From NCBI GenBank assembly GCA_034509495.1, contig CM067505.1, positions 7,611,032 through 7,675,031 on the forward strand: DNA of 64,000 bases, given 5' to 3'. The notes below the pieces were generated by a model that was given only the letters and a program-made list of their open reading frames with translations, ran no database searches and had not been told where the DNA came from. Within the stretch, counting starts at the first letter, position 1. Each line of letters begins with the position of its first letter. The translations under genes and the position numbers were made by a program. This DNA comes from Acestrorhynchus altus (taxonomy: Eukaryota > Chordata > Actinopteri > Characiformes > Acestrorhynchidae). Below are positions 62,317-64,000 of the stretch, piece by piece.

Positions 62317-63074
62317 ATATGCAGTATAAAAACAATGATAACTGACTGTATGGAACAGCTGGAAAAAATAGGGTAACCCTTTTTTAACCCATAATATTCA
62401 TTCCTGTCTTAATAGTCTGTCCTGTCTGCAAAAAATATTGCCTGTTACAAACTACCTGTGCAACAATTGTCTTCATGGTGAAATGGTTATAAGGTCAGTG
62501 CAGCTTGTTCATAAAAGAGCAGGGGTGAAAAGATGAAGGATATGGAAGAAGGATGATCAGCTGAAATGCACTACTGGGAAAAACAGCTGTTCACCTCAGG
62601 CTCTGTGCCAAGGCCCTTGTGACACCTGCCAAGGCAGCACGGTGGGCATATTTTCCATTGGTCTGAATCCTCAGTGACACAGTCATGGTGACAAACCCCT
62701 CCCTGACAGCACATTATCATCAAAGCCATCCCCCAGAAATAACACTTCTATTAGTAGAATGTATGAAGACCATTTGGGAACCAAGGGTTATATGTGCACA
62801 TTCAAGCAACACCAATAGTCTCAATCACTTTATGCTTTATTTGACTTTTGTAGGCTTGATACATTCCATTTCCAGATTTTGATTATTGTTTTATTATATT
62901 TTATTATCAAATTCTGTTAAGAATATATTTCTGAAGAAATCCGAAGCTGATTTTCAACCCATTATTAAATGATACATAGAAAATAAGAAAGTAGGCCACC
63001 AAAACTGCTCCAGATAAACAGCACTTAACCTTTAAAACCCTGGGCTAATTAGACAATATTTATAGGAGACAGTC

Positions 63075-63225
63075 ACACAGCTCCTTTGACATTTAAACTG
63101 GAATTTCTGTTGGAAACAATTGAATTCTGAGCTGTATTATTCACTGACAGTGCATCACACAATTAGTAACTCATGCAGTTGTGTATCACGTCTGTAGGCG
63201 ACTCTGATCCTGAGATACACAACTG
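63075..63225 (+). repeat. Low-copy repeat, copy 2 (partner at 41667)
   Basis: CAGCTCCTTTGACATTTAAA, GTTGGAAACAATTGAATTC, TGCATCACACAATTAG and GACTCTGATCCTGAGATACA match 41667-41835 in order. Confidence 0.6.
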
Positions 63226-64000
63226 CCCACAATGTACAGATCCCGGCTTAAGAGTTAAGGTATAGGGTATTATAGGGTATGTTTCTTCTGGATGACCAGC
63301 TGTCAACCATGTTGACCATTAAAACCAGCAGCCAGGTCTGGACCTGGATTTCTCAGAAGGGCTCTCTGATGGAAAAACTATTATAGATGGATCTTGAGGG
63401 AACCTTCTGAAATGGTTCTGCATTGCATGAACAAAAAAATCACTTAATCACTGAATTCACTTAATATGATTGTGAATAAGTCAGTCAAGCTGACTAAATT
63501 CTGAGACCTTCAGATTGTTTCAGAAACTGTGTTTGGACATTTGCATGGTGCTCCTGTTTTACTACATACATGCACTGAAAATACACTAATCATGATTAAA
63601 ATATACTTAAAGAAAACACAAATGTTACATTTTTAAACTTTCAGCCTCCAGCATGTTCAGTAGATTTAACTCATTGCTTTTTGCTATTGTTCTTTTAAAA
63701 GGGATTTTAAAGGGTTTATTAGTAAAGGTAAGGTTCTGTATAGAAGCAATGGAACTATTATGCTGAACAGGTTCTGCAATGGAAAACCTATTGGAGATGT
63801 CTCTTTACCTATTTAATATAGCAGGAAAATCACTTTACAAACTTATTCATAGCTAAAAGGTAAGAATGACACCTATAGTTTTCATACACTGGAAAAAATA
63901 AAACTGAAAATGAATGAGCAGCACCACCAAGTGGACATGTGCCTCCCTATTGTAGTGCAGAAGCATAAGTTAGAAATTTTCCCAGCACTATGCCTGTATA

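Larger units (their letters stand above)
60285..64000. other. Downstream intergenic sequence
   Basis: No gene found. It holds a family F repeat (60290-60596), a deleted Tc1-like element (61520-62030), a SINE-like copy (62168-62316) and copy 2 of the low-copy repeat (63075-63225). The rest is AT-rich with nothing recognisable. Confidence 0.75.

Overview
This window is vertebrate nuclear DNA, almost certainly from a teleost fish. The one gene I can support encodes a protein with the NFATC1 domain order and C-terminus, but with teleost-like divergence. The intergenic and intronic sequence is full of repeats typical of teleosts: Tc1-like and hAT-like relics, tRNA-derived SINEs, an L2-like LINE and long CT, GT and tetranucleotide arrays. 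The repeat set resembles that of otophysan fishes (characiforms, catfishes), but this is an impression and not a placement.

The gene is nfatc1 on the + strand. The window opens inside the intron before the large regulatory exon. It then holds nine coding exons, at 1480-2509, 3041-3200, 7350-7552, 12680-12852, 14455-14595, 32503-32558, 38373-38505, 42973-43593 and 57842-57897 (stop TAG at 57895). Codon phases match at all eight junctions, every intron is GT-AG and there is no internal stop, giving 856 complete codons. By comparison with human NFATC1 these are exons 3 to 11. The alternative first exons and promoters lie upstream, outside the window. I number the exons that way throughout.

Exon 3 carries the calcineurin-responsive region: the SPRIEIT docking motif, the serine-rich region, three SP repeats, an NLS and an LxVP motif. 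Exons 4 to 6 carry the DNA-binding half of the Rel homology region. Exons 6 to 9 carry the IPT/TIG half. Exons 10 and 11 carry the long C-terminus of the long isoform. A 3' UTR of about 2.4 kb probably ends near 60280.

The introns (531 bp to 17.9 kb) and the 3.7 kb downstream hold no second gene that I can support. The other long open frames are either read through low-complexity arrays or belong to transposon relics. Notable non-coding content: an L2-like LINE relic (9.99-11.96 kb, minus), a palindromic element of about 700 bp (7.66-8.36 kb), a diverged direct duplication inside intron 7 (19.03 and 20.82 kb), a 162-bp hAT MITE with a perfect 8-bp target duplication (36.3 kb), a deleted Tc1-like element with nearly perfect 31-bp terminal repeats (61.5-62.0 kb), and a GC-rich, repeat-poor block in intron 10 (55.44-55.83 kb) that is a plausible regulatory element. 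I found no new protein-coding system. The most interesting leads are regulatory or structural.
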